Of a stretch of DNA of 64,000 bases, positions 23,287 through 34,472 are shown piece by piece. Source of the DNA: Henckelia pumila (Eukaryota > Streptophyta > Magnoliopsida > Lamiales > Gesneriaceae); NCBI RefSeq assembly GCF_033568475.1, contig NC_133120.1, positions 80,948,151 to 81,012,150 on the forward strand, in the 5' to 3' direction. The notes beneath the pieces are model-generated. The model worked only from the letters and a program-made list of their open reading frames with translations, had not been told where the DNA came from and did not search any database. Each line of letters starts with the position of its first letter. Position 1 is the first letter of the stretch. Made by a program: the position numbers and the translations under genes.

Positions 23287-26263
23287 TGTAAGGCCCGAAA
23301 ATATTAAGTTCTTAATGACGGGATTTAAGATTTAAATTCCGGATATGAGAAAATATTTATTTGAAGAAGTTAAGAAATGTGGAATTGCAATTTCGGGTCA
23401 GAAATATTTAATTTGAGGATTTTCGGATTTTAAGAAGTTTATTATCCGGAATTCTTAAATTAAAAGATTAAAAATATTTGCAATTGATATTTATGGAAGT
23501 TAAGATGTGAATTCCAAGATGATAAATATCAAGAATGAATTTTGAGGATAAAATCCGAGAAAGGGCCAATTTGCAAATATTGAGCAATTCAGGGACTAAA
23601 GTGCAATAATGTCCGAAATGATTTAATTTTAATCCAAGAATATTGAATTTGAGAATATTTAGAGTTTAGACTTGAATTCTAATATTTTTAAATTATTTAG
23701 GATTGAAATTGAATTAAATCGCTTGTTCAGGGACTGAATTGCAATTAGGCCAAAGTGCAGGGACCAAACTGCAAATTCCTTGCAACTTGGCTGAATAAAA
23801 ACGTGTAATCAGCAGGAATTCTTCAGAATGTTCAGCAAGTGACCGAGAGAAGGGAGAAGAAAGGGTTTCAAGCAAATTTTGATTTTCAACTCCGATATCT
23901 TTTGATCCGCCCGGTAGAATTTCTGATTGAGCATATATTTGCGATCACAGCTCCGAGTGCTACGTTTTGACGTAAGTTTTGTGAAGTTCTACCATGTTTG
24001 AATTTTAAGTTGTTGTTAGAATTAAGATTTGATTGTATAAACGTGTTCTAGCATATACGACGATAGCATATCTAAGACGGATCGAGAAAAGATCGTCGTT
24101 TGGACATGTTTTGGAATATTGAAAGAATTATCGAAATTCTGAATTTTGAGGGCTGCAATTCACGTGATTAGGCTGCTGAATTATGGATGTTATGATACTT
24201 ATAAGATTGTCTAATTGATGTTTAAGCTTTTAGAATTTCCGGTTTTAATCCGTTACGCCGCCGGTTCAAGATTTTGAATTGCTATTCATTCTATATGTCT
24301 AGAGCTCATATTCAAGTGTTTAGTGGATGAATTGAATATGTGGTTATATTTAGAATGAAGGTATAATGATATTTGAATCGAAAGATTTATCGAATTCAAA
24401 TAGTTATGACGTCGGTTTGAATTCCGATTGTTTTAGTCAGATTTGAAATGTATCAGCTTTAAAGAAACATCGATTCAGATTGGAAATTGATGTTTAGATA
24501 TGTTATACATTATTTCAGATTTGACTTGAAAATTATCGAAGTTGAATTGACGAGTTCAAGTTCGAATGACTTGAAGTGTTTGAAGTTGAATCAAGAATAC
24601 CTTCAAGTAGCACTGATTGAAATAAGCAGAATTTGATGTCAGATTTGGACAGCTTGTAGTTGATCAAGAATTGACAGAGGGTCAGCTATTTGAATCAGAA
24701 ATGCAGGTATGAATAGACATTAATAAGATGGGCAGAATAACTCGAGATTGTTGTTGATTATCGAGTTGCCTAAAATCACATACATACATGTTTAATATAT
24801 GTTATTGTTTACGTTTACATAAATGGGATAGATTATTCAAGACAGATATCTTCTTGAATTTCCAGAATATTTATGTCAATGTTTACTTGTCTTCTTTGAT
24901 TTATATTATGTTCTGTATTGAACATGTCTTACATATTCCATGTGATGCTTACAGATTTGTCGGTATCTTTGAGTGATTATATGATCATATGATTATATGA
25001 TTAATGTGTTCAAGATGTTGTTTTAGCTTATGTATGATTTGATGCATTCAGATTATGTTGCATTCATCTTGAACTCCAGCCTGAAAAGCACAGAGGGTTG
25101 AAAGGCCTAGAATGCAGATGACGTTTGTAGAACTGTAGTTGAGTGGCACGGAATATAGATTTACTTCCAGAGTCAGATGACTCATGGCACGGAATATAGA
25201 TTTATTTCTAGAGCTAGATAACTCACTATAGTTGAACCAATGTCAGGGGATTAAGAGATTTGACGCCACCTCGATTGGGAGAGTCGGTGGTTAGTTAAAG
25301 ATTGTATTTCCCCGGGATCCCAGAATTACGATTTATTGATATCAGATTCGATAGCCTATTCCTTGGCACATGCATTGCATTTATGCATTAACCTAGAGAT
25401 TTCTAGGGATTAGAATATGTGTTTATAAATGCTAGCATGTTATGTTATGACATTCAAGATTTGAATGAGTTTATATACTTGGTATTAAAGATGAACATAC
25501 TATCATGTTTTATCTCCTATTACATGATTGAAGATTTATGATTCATTTAGCATATAGATATCATATGTTTAACTGATGTATATGCATGTTGTTCATACTG
25601 AGATTTATTCTCACCGGAGTTATCCGGCTATTGCTTTGTTTGTATGTGTGCATTGCACCAGGTTTGGGGCATGAGCGAGTCAGATGTGGCTTGGATAGCT
25701 CAAGATTGAGAAAGATTAGCATGTGGAGACTTCGGGCTAAGAATAGATTGCTGTCAAATGCATGTTAGAAGGTGTTGATTTAGTTTGAGCTTAGAAAACT
25801 TAGAATTGAGTTTATTGTATTGCACCTTAGAAAAATGTATGCGATTATTGTTATGTCTAGATATGCATGTGTTTATGCTTCGGACATATTGAGATTATGT
25901 ATGCAATTTTTCAGATTTGAAATAGCCCTAGCAACTTTGATCTTTGTTGTAGCTTTTGATAATTTTTGTAAATTTCTGCACCGACCCTTCTTGGTAGAAT
26001 GAGCATAACTTTTTACTGAAAACCCGATTAGGGTGCGGTTTGTGGCATTGGAAAGCTAAGACAAAGATCTACGACTTTTATGTTTATCATTTTACCAGAT
26101 TCTGTCCGAAACCTATGCGCGGGCGCGCCTGAATGGGGCGCGGGCGCTCATGGGGTTCTGAAAAAAAAAAAATTTTTGGTTTGAATATTCTTTTATTATA
26201 TGATTAATTGTTGATTAATCGTTTATTGCCCTAAGATGAGATTAGCAACCCGAGGTCCCCACA
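23287..26263 (+). repeat. 3' LTR
   Basis: 2977 bp, TGTAAGGCCCG...CCCCACA. Differences from the 5' LTR seen by eye include substitutions near 24825, 25241, 25253, 25402, 25550, 25629, 25833 and 25942, and indels near 26023 and 26170. Confidence 0.95.
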
Positions 26264-27045
26264 TCTCTTCTGGACAAATGGTCGTTATTTGCCCATGTTT
26301 CTTGGACTGCTTCCTGAATCCATTTGTGTAACTGTGATATCTCCGGGAAGCTTGGCGACGTTGTATAAACTGAGGCCAAGGCTCCAAATTCATACCAAAG
26401 CTTTACATCCTTAGGATTGACATTGTTTTTTAGCTATACCCTTGGATATATCCCTGCAACATCAACCCTGCTAGTGTTAGGGTTAATTTCACTTTTTGTA
26501 CTTAATTTCTCCCACCTCTGTTGATAAACCTGAAATGGAGAAATAATAGCTGGATTAGTATCGATCTTAGATTTTCCCTTGTCAGTGTTGGGCCTAAGAT
26601 TGATCTCTTCCTCTTTTACCCCAGAGACGGAGGGTTGACTTGATGAGGAATCCTCATCAATTGTTGCTTCATCTAGATCTTCAAAAGCTGATGATAGATT
26701 AGCACTTGTTTCTTGAGTTTTAGCTTCCTCAACATCTTGTTTTTCAACCGATGGTTGTATTTCTTGTTTTTGTAAAACCAATGGTTTTAGCATATCTTGT
26801 TTATGAAAAACCAATGGTTTCTCTATGGCCTTCACAATTGGCCCTTGAATAGCAGCCCATAGTTGTGTTTGAGCTTGCATACATCCTGTAATTCGATTAG
26901 ATACTTTGATCTGATCAGCTTGTTGTAACCTGCCGGTCATTTCAGCATTAATGGCTAACTGGTTGAACTCGGTTTGAAGCAACCCAAGGTTTTCCCTGAG
27001 ATGCCTCTGCATTTTCATGATGGAATCCATGTCATTGCCTTCCAT
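26264..27045 (-). pseudogene. Viral transactivator-like ORF, 5' part
   Basis: Starts at 27045, overlapping the end of the RT ORF by 14 nt. The first about 200 codons include a predicted helical N-terminus (MKMQRHLRENLGLLQ) and an acidic, Ser/Glu-rich linker. An in-frame TAG (26436-26434) follows, after which the same frame stays open, with a VKLWYEFGALASVYTTSPSF stretch that resembles the conserved core of caulimovirid transactivator (viroplasmin) proteins. It then meets the LTR element at 26264. Family role: reinitiation of translation on the polycistronic RNA and inclusion-body formation. Here it has one nonsense codon and is cut in two. Confidence 0.65.
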
Positions 27046-29056
27046 CTCTTGTTAAGAAATATGCAAGAATATTTTCATGAGATTTAATAATAACAATATC
27101 AAAAATATAATTTTGACATAATGCTTGCCATCTTAATAACCTAGCTTTCTCAGGTTTAGATTCAATCTTATTTTTTAAGAAAGCTTTTACCTGGGTGTTA
27201 TCAACCTTTAGCGTGAATTTTTTAGCAAGTAAAAATAATGGACATTTTTCGAAAGCCCTTTTAACTGCATAAAATTCCTTTTCGTTGATATGCCATCTGA
27301 TGGCCTCTGATTCTGAAAAAATACCGCTACAGTATCTGCATGGTATTTCTCCATCCGTAGTGATCTTGGTAAGGACTGCTGCCCACCAATCATCACTAGC
27401 ATCCGTAAATAAAACCAGATCATCTTCATCTTCGGGTATAGCCATTTTTGGGAGATTCTTACATATCTCCTTTAATTGGTTTACCCCTTGAGTATGGTTT
27501 TCGGTCCATATAAACCTAACATCCTTTTTTAACAAAGGATTGAACACCTTTCTGTACATTGCTAGGTTTTTAATGAACATCCCTGCGAAATTAACTACTC
27601 CAAGAAAACTCTGGAGTTGTTTTATGTCTTTGAGTTTATCTGGAAAATTCTTCACCTTTTCCACAATATGAGGTTGTAGAATTATTCCAGTTTCATCAAT
27701 CTCAATACCAAGGAATTCAATTTTCCTTGTTGTTATGACTGCTTTCCTTTCAAATAAGATCAGTCCTTCTTGTTTACAAATTTTAGAGAAAATCTCTAAG
27801 TGTTTAATGTGTTCGTCTATATTTTTTGATGCTATAAGAATATCATCAATATAAACAAACGTAAAGTTGAAATAATCTTTAAAAAGGTTATCCATCTTTT
27901 TTTGAAATATCTGGGGTGCATTAGCCAATCCCATAGACATAACTTCCCAAATATAGTGTCCTTGTGGAGTAGAGAAGACTGTGAATTTCTTACCGCCTTC
28001 TTCCATTCGAATCTGGTAAAATCCAGACTTACAATCAAATTTTGAGAATACTCTAGCATTTCATACACAACTAATTAGGTGTTCTCTACTCGGTATAAAT
28101 TACCCATCAAACTCCAGGATTTTATTAATACCTTGGTAGTTAATAACTAATCTGGGTTTCCCTCTTTTTATTTCACCATGATTTCTGACCAGAAATCCTA
28201 GGCTGCTATATGGTGAAACTCCTTCTTTGATTTGACCAAGGTCCAAATGTTCCTTGATAATTATTCTCATATCCCTTTGATCTGTTATGTTCATCGGGAT
28301 AGACTTATATCTGACGAATTCATATTCTTTGCCTTCCTTTAGAGTAAGACTAGCTTTGAGTTGATTTTTATCCCACCATGCCAAAGGATGCTCGTTGTAA
28401 CTTTCTTTGAGCCTCTTTTTGACATCTTCAAGGGATACCTTATTTTTTAACTCCATATCTCTGTGATTTAGAGTCACCTTGAGAAGCTCCATATCCTCTG
28501 TTTGGAGTTCTTGTTCTATTGTTATTTTCAACATGGTTTCTCCAAACCTTCTTGGATCTTTCATCTTTGGGTGAAAAAGTTGTCCTTTAACACCACGCTG
28601 GATGCAAAATATTATCGGCAATTGTCGATAAAAAACAACTTTGAGTCTTTGAACGATAATTTTATGATCACAAATTGTAGTGAACATAAGTCTTCTTGAC
28701 TCATTGTCTTGTGTGTACTTCTTAAACATTTGTAAAAAGTTATTTCCTAATAGGATACCAGCTCCTGTATCATGGAAATAGATTGGTGGTGTCTTTACCT
28801 TGTACCAAGGTGTTTGACCTGCTCCTCCCATGAAGATTTCTGCTTGTTTTATTCCTTTGCAAAGAATTAAAATTCTTCTAGAGAAATCCCGTCCAGCAAT
28901 TTTTGGCAATTCTTTTTCACATTCTTCAGGAAAGACTCCTCTTTTTGCTGTACAAATTCCTGCTCCCGAGTCAATATAAGCTGCTAAGTATTCAGCCTTA
29001 TATTGTTCATACAACATTCCTATTGGAATGTATATGGAGAAATGACTTGTTGTCAT
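27032..29056 (-). pseudogene. Viral protease-RT-RNase H ORF
   Basis: Polyprotein with, in order: an aspartic protease (DSG in AAYIDSGAGICTAKRG, about 28980), the RT N-part (KPRLVINYQGINK, about 28130), the RT catalytic YIDD in FVYIDDILIASKN (about 27850), a thumb/connection region, and RNase H (LFTDASDDWWAAVL, about 27410, with later WHINEKEFYAVKRAFE). Frame is lost between 28100 and 28006, with a stop near 28099 and a damaged palm segment read in other frames. Otherwise both halves are long and open. It starts at an ATGA overlap with the preceding ORF. Non-functional in this copy. Confidence 0.88.
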
Positions 29057-29319
29057 TTTTTAAAGGGATTACTAAATGGCCCTGCCATTTTTAACAGACT
29101 GTATTGCAACTCAGTAATCCGATTAAGACTTTTCTTCTTTAGTTTTCCTAAGGCTTCAGAAGGTAGAGTATGGTTACTTCTTTCTATTTCTTCGATGCGT
29201 CCTAGTAAATCATGTTCATGACTTACTAATTTCAATAGTTGCTTCTTCCTCTGTTTGTAAACAGAGTTTTCGAATCTGTTTAAGGGATTGTCCTTTATCC
29301 AATTCTCTTGGTTTTCCAT
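29053..29319 (-). pseudogene. Viral small ORF before the RT ORF
   Basis: An 88-codon frame, charged and helical (NSVYKQRKKQLLKLVSHE, LLGRIEEIER), ending in TGA that overlaps the ATG of the RT ORF. It is probably the C-terminal part of the movement-protein ORF after frameshifts in 29320-29600; it could be a separate small ORF. Confidence 0.5.
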
Positions 29320-29601
29320 CTCGTAGAATTTTTATTGAATCCTCCAAGTCTTCTCTTTTGCCATAAACTCTATTCCTTTTTCAAGGCGTTTCCATGGTTT
29401 ATGGTCCTCCAGAAATTCTAGGCCAAGAATGAGCTGATCCATTTCTTTTCCTGGAATTCCACAAATTTGAACTTCCAATTCTCCAATATTTATCACTCCT
29501 TGGTAAGTTCCTTTTTCTTATTGTTCCAAATAGTAAATCGAGTTACAAGGGAACTGATTCCGATGACTTGTAATTTCGAATACTATTTTCACTTCTTTCC
29601 G

Positions 29602-30348
29602 TCATTCTGAAGATCTAATTTTTTCTATTATAGAAAACTCTTTTTCTTCTGGTGGAATTTCTTGAATAGGAGATTTGTCCCATCTCTTACTTGTCATTCG
29701 GTCTTCTTGGAAAGATAACCTTTGGGGTTCTATTTTAAGGTCTCTGTATAAAACAGATCTGTCTTGAATTTGAATGTCTGTTTCCTGAATTAAAGAAAAC
29801 TTGATTATTTTCGGATATATTGCATGAGAAACTTTCCCAAATATCTCTGGAATTTCAATGAACTCATTTATAATAAATAATTCAGAATGGTGAGTATTAG
29901 AAAGAGCATATGAAATTTGATATGTAATAGAATATGGCTTATTACCTTCCTTCATTAGTCTTTTTTCTTTGAAGTTTCGATGCAACGTCAAGGCTCGACT
30001 AAAATCTCTATCAACTAAATTGTAGGCTATTCTTGGATAAATAACTCCCACAATTTTTCCTACGCACAAATTTCCTGAGATAGTTCCTAGAACCGCATCT
30101 TGTATATTTCCCATTCTTTTATCGCATACTACGATATCTATGGGTGAATCTATTCCTTTTTTAAAAGTAGCTTTGATCATAATCTGGATTGCTCCAATAT
30201 GAATCCAAGACATTGTCTTTGCTACTTCTGCTTTTAATTTCTGTAATTCCTCTCGAATTTCTTCAAAGAAAATCAACTGCATCTCAATTTGATTACTGGT
30301 TAATTCCATAGGAATCGCCATTTCCCTTCTGGATACCTTATAAATCAA
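29602..30348 (-). pseudogene. Viral movement protein
   Basis: A 248-codon frame matching the caulimovirid (30K-superfamily) movement protein core: IHIGAIQIMIKATFKKGIDS, then DAVLGTISGNLCVGKIVGVI, then IAYNLVDRDFSRALTLHR and YALSNTHHSELF. The function in the family is cell-to-cell movement through modified plasmodesmata. Upstream sequence to 30640 is broken into other frames (for example 30630-30424), so the N-terminal part is damaged. Confidence 0.8.
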
Positions 30349-30645
30349 ATTATGTCTTCTTTGTCTTAGCCCTAGGTTTCCTAAAACTCTTTCAACTTGT
30401 CCTGCCGAAAATCCTTGATACTTCTATAGTGTTGGATTTTCTCTCATAATCCTTTGAACCATATTATGAGATATCGTGGTTTGACTAAAGAACCCAGCCA
30501 AACTTTCATGTGTTTCATGTCGAAACACCTCCTCTTTACTCTGATTCTGATTCGGATTCATCCTCAGAAACTTCTTGACTAAATAATATCTCTTCTTCGT
30601 ATATTCTTTCATATGAGGGGATATCCTCAAATTGATATACTTGGA

Positions 30646-31935
30646 CTAGATCTTGAAAAAAAACCGCATCATCCATATCTGGTGTTGCTTCAAAGAGTTT
30701 GACTCCTTTTTTCTCGTTTTTTGGACAATTTGTAGATATATGTCCGTTTGCTCCACATGTCCAGCAGTTGCAATCCTTGAAACTTTCACTTGCCCTGTAT
30801 GAGTTCTTCTGAAAGTTCTTCTTGATGGTGTTCTTTCCCTGCTTTGTGATGAGCCTGTTGCTGGGGACGTTCTTGTAGGTCTACTTCTTCTACCTGATCT
30901 ATAGGATCTGGCTTTTTGTTTGGACCAAAATGTTCTTGGTTTCCAAGAACTCTTCATTCTTTTATTATAGGGATTATTTTTGAATTTCTTTCTTTTAAAT
31001 CCCTGTGTTCTGTTTCCAATGATTGTTGAAAGATCGTTTTCTCTACAACACAAAGGTGTATGCTTATCTATACCCCTTATTTTCTTATAGTTCTTTTGTA
31101 ATGCTGTCATATGGCACCATTCTGCCAATTTTCCTTTCAAAAAGGACGCTCGTCTTGCCAATGTATCAAGATTACCTGGAACGTATTCTTTAATCAGCAT
31201 TTCTCTCCAGGGACTTGGCATTTTTGCGAAAAATAGCTGAATAGCTACATTTTCCTCGACTCCCGAATTCCATCTGTGTTTAGTGAATAACATAATGTAT
31301 TCATCAACTAAACAAATATCATGTAACTCGAGGCTATACAGAGCTTGAGTATATCTTCTCTTTTTCTCTGTATCTTGATTATTGAAATAGTCTACCCCTA
31401 TGAATTGTGCTTTAAATAGGGTGGTCATTCTTTCTCCAATCTCGCTGAGGGATTCTCCTGCTAAGATTGATTTCTTCGTATCTAGCATAGTCATCTCCCA
31501 TGCGATCTTGACAGATCCCATTAGAATCATTTCTAGAAGTTTAATGAATCCTTCTTTATTGAGATCTAATGTCACTGCTGCAATTCTCATAGCTGACGTC
31601 CAATCATATATAAGATCTTCTCTGTTTTTGAAGTCCAAAACATCAAGGTTTAACATAACCCCATAAGGATGTATCGGGTCTAAAACAGTTTTTCCATAAG
31701 AAGTTTGATGTAGTGGTATTTTACTCCTTCTTGATCTGGTTCCTGCTGGATGTGAATTTTCTCCCACATGGAACTCACTATGTGGTTCTTCTGTTTTTAC
31801 CACATATCTTGGGGGATTTCCTATGGGTTGTTCACCCTCAGGGAAATTCATTTTTAGATATACAACTTTGAGATTCGCAAAAGAATCCGCAAGATTTTGT
31901 AGATCCTCGAGATTTAATCTTTCTAAAGTAGTCAT
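30646..31935 (-). pseudogene. Viral coat protein with displaced zinc knuckle
   Basis: A 429-codon frame. It has a gag/coat-like central part (DLIYDWTSAMRIAAVTLDLN, AIQLFFAKMPSPWREML) and a basic Arg/Lys-rich region (RSYRSGRRSRPTRTSPATGS). The zinc knuckle CWTCGANGHISTNC (C-x2-C-x4-H-x4-C, 30766-30725) is in a different frame from the main ORF, so a frameshift lies just upstream of it. An acidic Ser/Glu stretch follows in that frame. Start codon at 31935 overlaps the stop of the preceding small ORF (TGATG). Confidence 0.8.
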
Positions 31936-32307
31936 CAGATAGTGTTTTTCTCTGATACTGCTTTTATAAGATTAATCATCATTTCATCATTAGTTAAAGG
32001 TTTTTGAACCATTTTGGTTTTACCTTTCTGATGTAACAAAGGTTCGGTACCAAAAGAGAGTGGTAACCTTCCTCCTGTATTTTCTTTTTCTAGAACCAAA
32101 AGTATGTTCTAGGTTTAGGATTTTATTTTGAAGATCCTTTAGAGTTCCAAGAATTTCTTCTTGTTTCTTAAGGATTTCTTCAATTTACCGAAGTATTTTA
32201 TACAACTGATTGCTGTAATATTGTACCGTCTTTTGAATTTCTCTAAGATTTTCGGAGAGTTTAGAGGAATCTGGGGTAATCTCTAAAAATTTAGAGTTAG
32301 AAATCAT
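31935..32307 (-). pseudogene. Viral small coiled-coil ORF
   Basis: From an ATG at 32307 the first 40 codons end in a stop. The following sequence reads as a heptad-rich helix (EEILKKQEEILGTLKDLQNK) and, after a frame change, continues to the TGA at 31937-31935. Position and composition suggest a virion-associated-protein-like small ORF, as found upstream of or near the coat gene in several caulimovirids. This is an inference. Confidence 0.5.
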
Positions 32308-32517
32308 TTTTCTTTATCTATTCAAATTTGAGAGCATTAGTCGCAACCTGTTGTAAGTAATCTATTGTGAATAAATTAACTTGTTTATAGGATTTCGTAT
32401 GAATAAAATCCTCTTGATTCAAACCTTCGTTTGAAATCATCTTTTTGTAAAATCTTCTCCTCAACAAAGAAAAACATGAATTAACGAATACTATTATGTC
32501 TGAATAATTAACCTAAA

Positions 32518-32528
32518 GCTCTGATACC
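32518..32528 (-). other. Viral primer-binding site (tRNA-Met)
   Basis: Minus-strand GGTATCAGAGC matches 11 of 12 bases of the initiator-Met tRNA complement that primes minus-strand DNA synthesis in Caulimoviridae. It sits at the upstream limit of the viral sequence, as expected. Confidence 0.75.
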
Positions 32529-32928
32529 CTTTTTTCGCATAATTCTTTATACTGCAATTAAGCACAAAATCTCCAGATTCAAGCATAAAACCTTTACAAG
32601 TTAAGCATAGAACCTATAGATTTCAAGTATAGATTAGCATAAATCCAGCACAAGAATTAAATATTAAAATATTCAAGTTTGATGGTCCTAGAGAGTTATA
32701 GTAAAGAATATTTTTCCTAGAAAGTTATAATAAAGTTAGGAAGAGTATTAGGGATTTTAGGACAATTCACTCTTATATTAATATACAAAATAATAAATTA
32801 TATATACATTTACACACACCTACACATACGTACATATATATTTATATATATATTGCATTATTTATATCTTGAACAATCTTAAAAAATATTTGGAAAAATT
32901 ATATTTTGGTTATTTTAACTTGTACGTT

Positions 32929-33472
32929 TAGAGGCGGACTCATGTAGGGTCCGGGACTCCGGGGGCATTCCCCCCAAGCCCCTCAAATTTTTAAATTAAT
33001 TATTAGTATATACTTATGTTATTTTTTTAAATAAAATAAAATATGATACATGCCAATTTTAATTAATATTGATGTATTATATTCTAAAAAAAATATGTTT
33101 AGCAACTTATCAAATAATTGTATAATGAATTATTAATGATAATATTTTAACTTTTTTGGTCGTCTTTTAGTTGATATAAAATGCACATTCATGATTGTTT
33201 TATGAATTGTATCCAATAACGGAGTAAGATTTTTATTTCTATCCAAACTAAATTTTTCTAAGCTCTCTATTTTTTATGTGTTGAACTTTTATCTTTTATT
33301 TTTAAAATTGTTCACGGGAATATTGATAAAATGGACTAAATTTAATGTATAAAAAAATAGAAAACAAAATTATAAGGTCACCCAAGCGACCACCCGGACG
33401 GAACAACACATATATAGCTATATCTTTAATTGCGCCACCCCTCCTCGAAAATAATTTCTGAGTCCACCCCTG
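32929..33472. mobile_element. hAT-type MITE
   Basis: A 544-bp element with ends TAGAGGCGGACTCA and, inverted, CAGGGGTGGACTCA (right end TGAGTCCACCCCTG). Flanks TGTACGTT (32921-32928) and TGTACGCC (33473-33480) form a near-perfect 8-bp duplication. The interior is non-coding. The left terminus appears decayed by C-to-T and G-to-A changes. The related termini at 41159-41864 suggest the same superfamily. Confidence 0.75.
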
Positions 33473-34072
33473 TGTACGCCTATCACTTTAATTTGGTCAT
33501 GTTATTTTAGGGTACTTTTAGCCTATAAATTTACATTTTATTATTCAATTTAATCCCTTTTAATTAGTTGGAGTGCTGATATGCATGACATCCTATATAT
33601 GTCATCAATACTTGGTGGCACATCATCATTTTCGATGTCAGGTTTGGTAATTCAAAGAAAAATGATTAATTAAAATTGAAAAGGTGAAAATCTGTGGAGA
33701 AAAACTAAATAAGACAGTGCAAGTTATAATGTAGAAAAATTCAATGCAAATGTTTTCTAGTATATATAGATTTATAATCAACTTCTAGCATATGTATTTT
33801 TCAATTATATGCTTATGAGATTATATATGAACTGTATATTTATGGCGAAACTATATATATATTGGTTGATAATTTAATTTTTTTTTTTAAAAATGAAACT
33901 TCGTATTTTTTTTCACATGCGATATGCATGTACCTGTATGTGGGGAAGACAACAATTGTTTGAGGATTTCTCTTACAGCAACTTATAAAACGAGTATTTA
34001 TGTTTTATTAATGCAATGATGTGGAATATTAGAAACAAAAATAATTAATGTTTTTTTCCAAAAATACTATGA

Positions 34073-34121
<49 letters not shown>
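33473..34121. repeat. Array unit spacer with (TA)n
   Basis: No gene. Unit block TAATTTGGTCATGTTATTTT ... GAGTGCTGATATGCATGACA (33491-33592), also at 50330-50430. A long pure (TA)n lies at about 34079-34117. Confidence 0.6.
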
Positions 34122-34122
<1 letters not shown>

Positions 34123-34266
34123 GTTTTGCTATGCTGCCCACCTCCAATGCCCACCTATGAGGTGACAATCATCCTCTGGATGAGATGAATCATATACAAA
34201 TGGTTCATGCAATGGATGAGTGTCACCTCATAGGTGGACATGGGAGGTGAGTAGCATAGCAAAACT
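34122..34266. mobile_element. Fold-back MITE
   Basis: A 145-bp near-complete palindrome. AGTTTTGCTATGCTGCCCAC at the left is answered by the inverted AGTAGCATAGCAAAACT at the right, and CACCTATGAGGTGACA by TGTCACCTCATAGGTGG. About 45-bp arms leave a 55-bp loop. Flanks share TATAAA, but the AT-rich context makes the duplication uncertain. Confidence 0.75.
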
Positions 34267-34472
34267 TTATAAATATATTTACATATATATATATATACAT
34301 ATCATATTATTAATTTCTATGTCATTCAAAATAATCTTGAATCAAACTGCCATTAATTTTCATATGTACATTCACATAAATTTACTCATATTTAATATGG
34401 GTCCACATATTAATTTTTATTTTATTGCAATGATGTGTGGAATATTAGAAACAAAGTTAATTAATGTTTTTT

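Larger units (their letters stand above)
16718..26263 (+). mobile_element. LTR retrotransposon (Ty3/gypsy-derived, non-coding interior)
   Basis: A complete 9546-bp element flanked by the 5-bp target duplication TCTCT (16713-16717 and 26264-26268). LTRs are 2979 and 2977 bp. A tRNA-iMet primer site follows the 5' LTR and a polypurine tract precedes the 3' LTR. The interior (3590 bp) has no ORF above about 100 codons and many stops. Only traces such as a KYRKCGSSC-like remnant near 20623 and the gypsy-type end TTTCGAGGACGAAATC (23251-23266) betray a Ty3/gypsy polyprotein ancestor. It is therefore a non-autonomous derivative (LARD-like) needing enzymes supplied in trans. It inserted into the viral ORF. 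Confidence 0.93.
15780..32530 (-). mobile_element. Endogenous pararetrovirus (Caulimoviridae), defective
   Basis: About 7.2 kb of viral sequence in minus orientation, excluding the LTR element that interrupts it. Order from the tRNA-Met primer site: small coiled-coil ORF, coat protein with zinc knuckle, movement protein, protease-RT-RNase H, then a translational-transactivator-like ORF and a promoter with TATA box and poly(A) signal. That order (coat before movement, transactivator last) resembles cavemovirus/solendovirus-type genomes more than badnaviruses. Consecutive ORFs overlap at start/stop (TGATG at 31937-31933, ATGA at 29056-29053, a 14-nt overlap at 27045-27032), typical of polycistronic caulimovirids. 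Every ORF carries frameshifts or stops, or is split, so this copy cannot make a virus. Confidence 0.88.
15243..32772. mobile_element. Mutator-type arms enclosing the pararetrovirus
   Basis: The outermost level of a three-deep nest. A 9-bp duplication TTATATTAA flanks it exactly (15234-15242 and 32773-32781). The two ends, read inward, are related over about 110-130 bp. GGGTAAATGATTTAAAAATC and GAGTGAATTGTCCTAAAATC start the arms, and further in both have AACTTTAT...TAACT...CTA...TTCTTTA...AACTC-CTAG. Long inverted arms and a 9-bp TSD are hallmarks of Mutator-like elements. The paralogous unit near 38408-38424 reads GCATTAATATACAAAATAAT without the insert. Without the viral and LTR sequences the element would be only about 0.65 kb, so it is non-autonomous. 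It either received the viral insertion or carried it along; this cannot be decided here. Confidence 0.7.

Noticed and set aside
26434..31935. A functional viral genome
   Set aside because: Every viral ORF examined has at least one frameshift, stop or interruption, so this is a defective endogenous copy.
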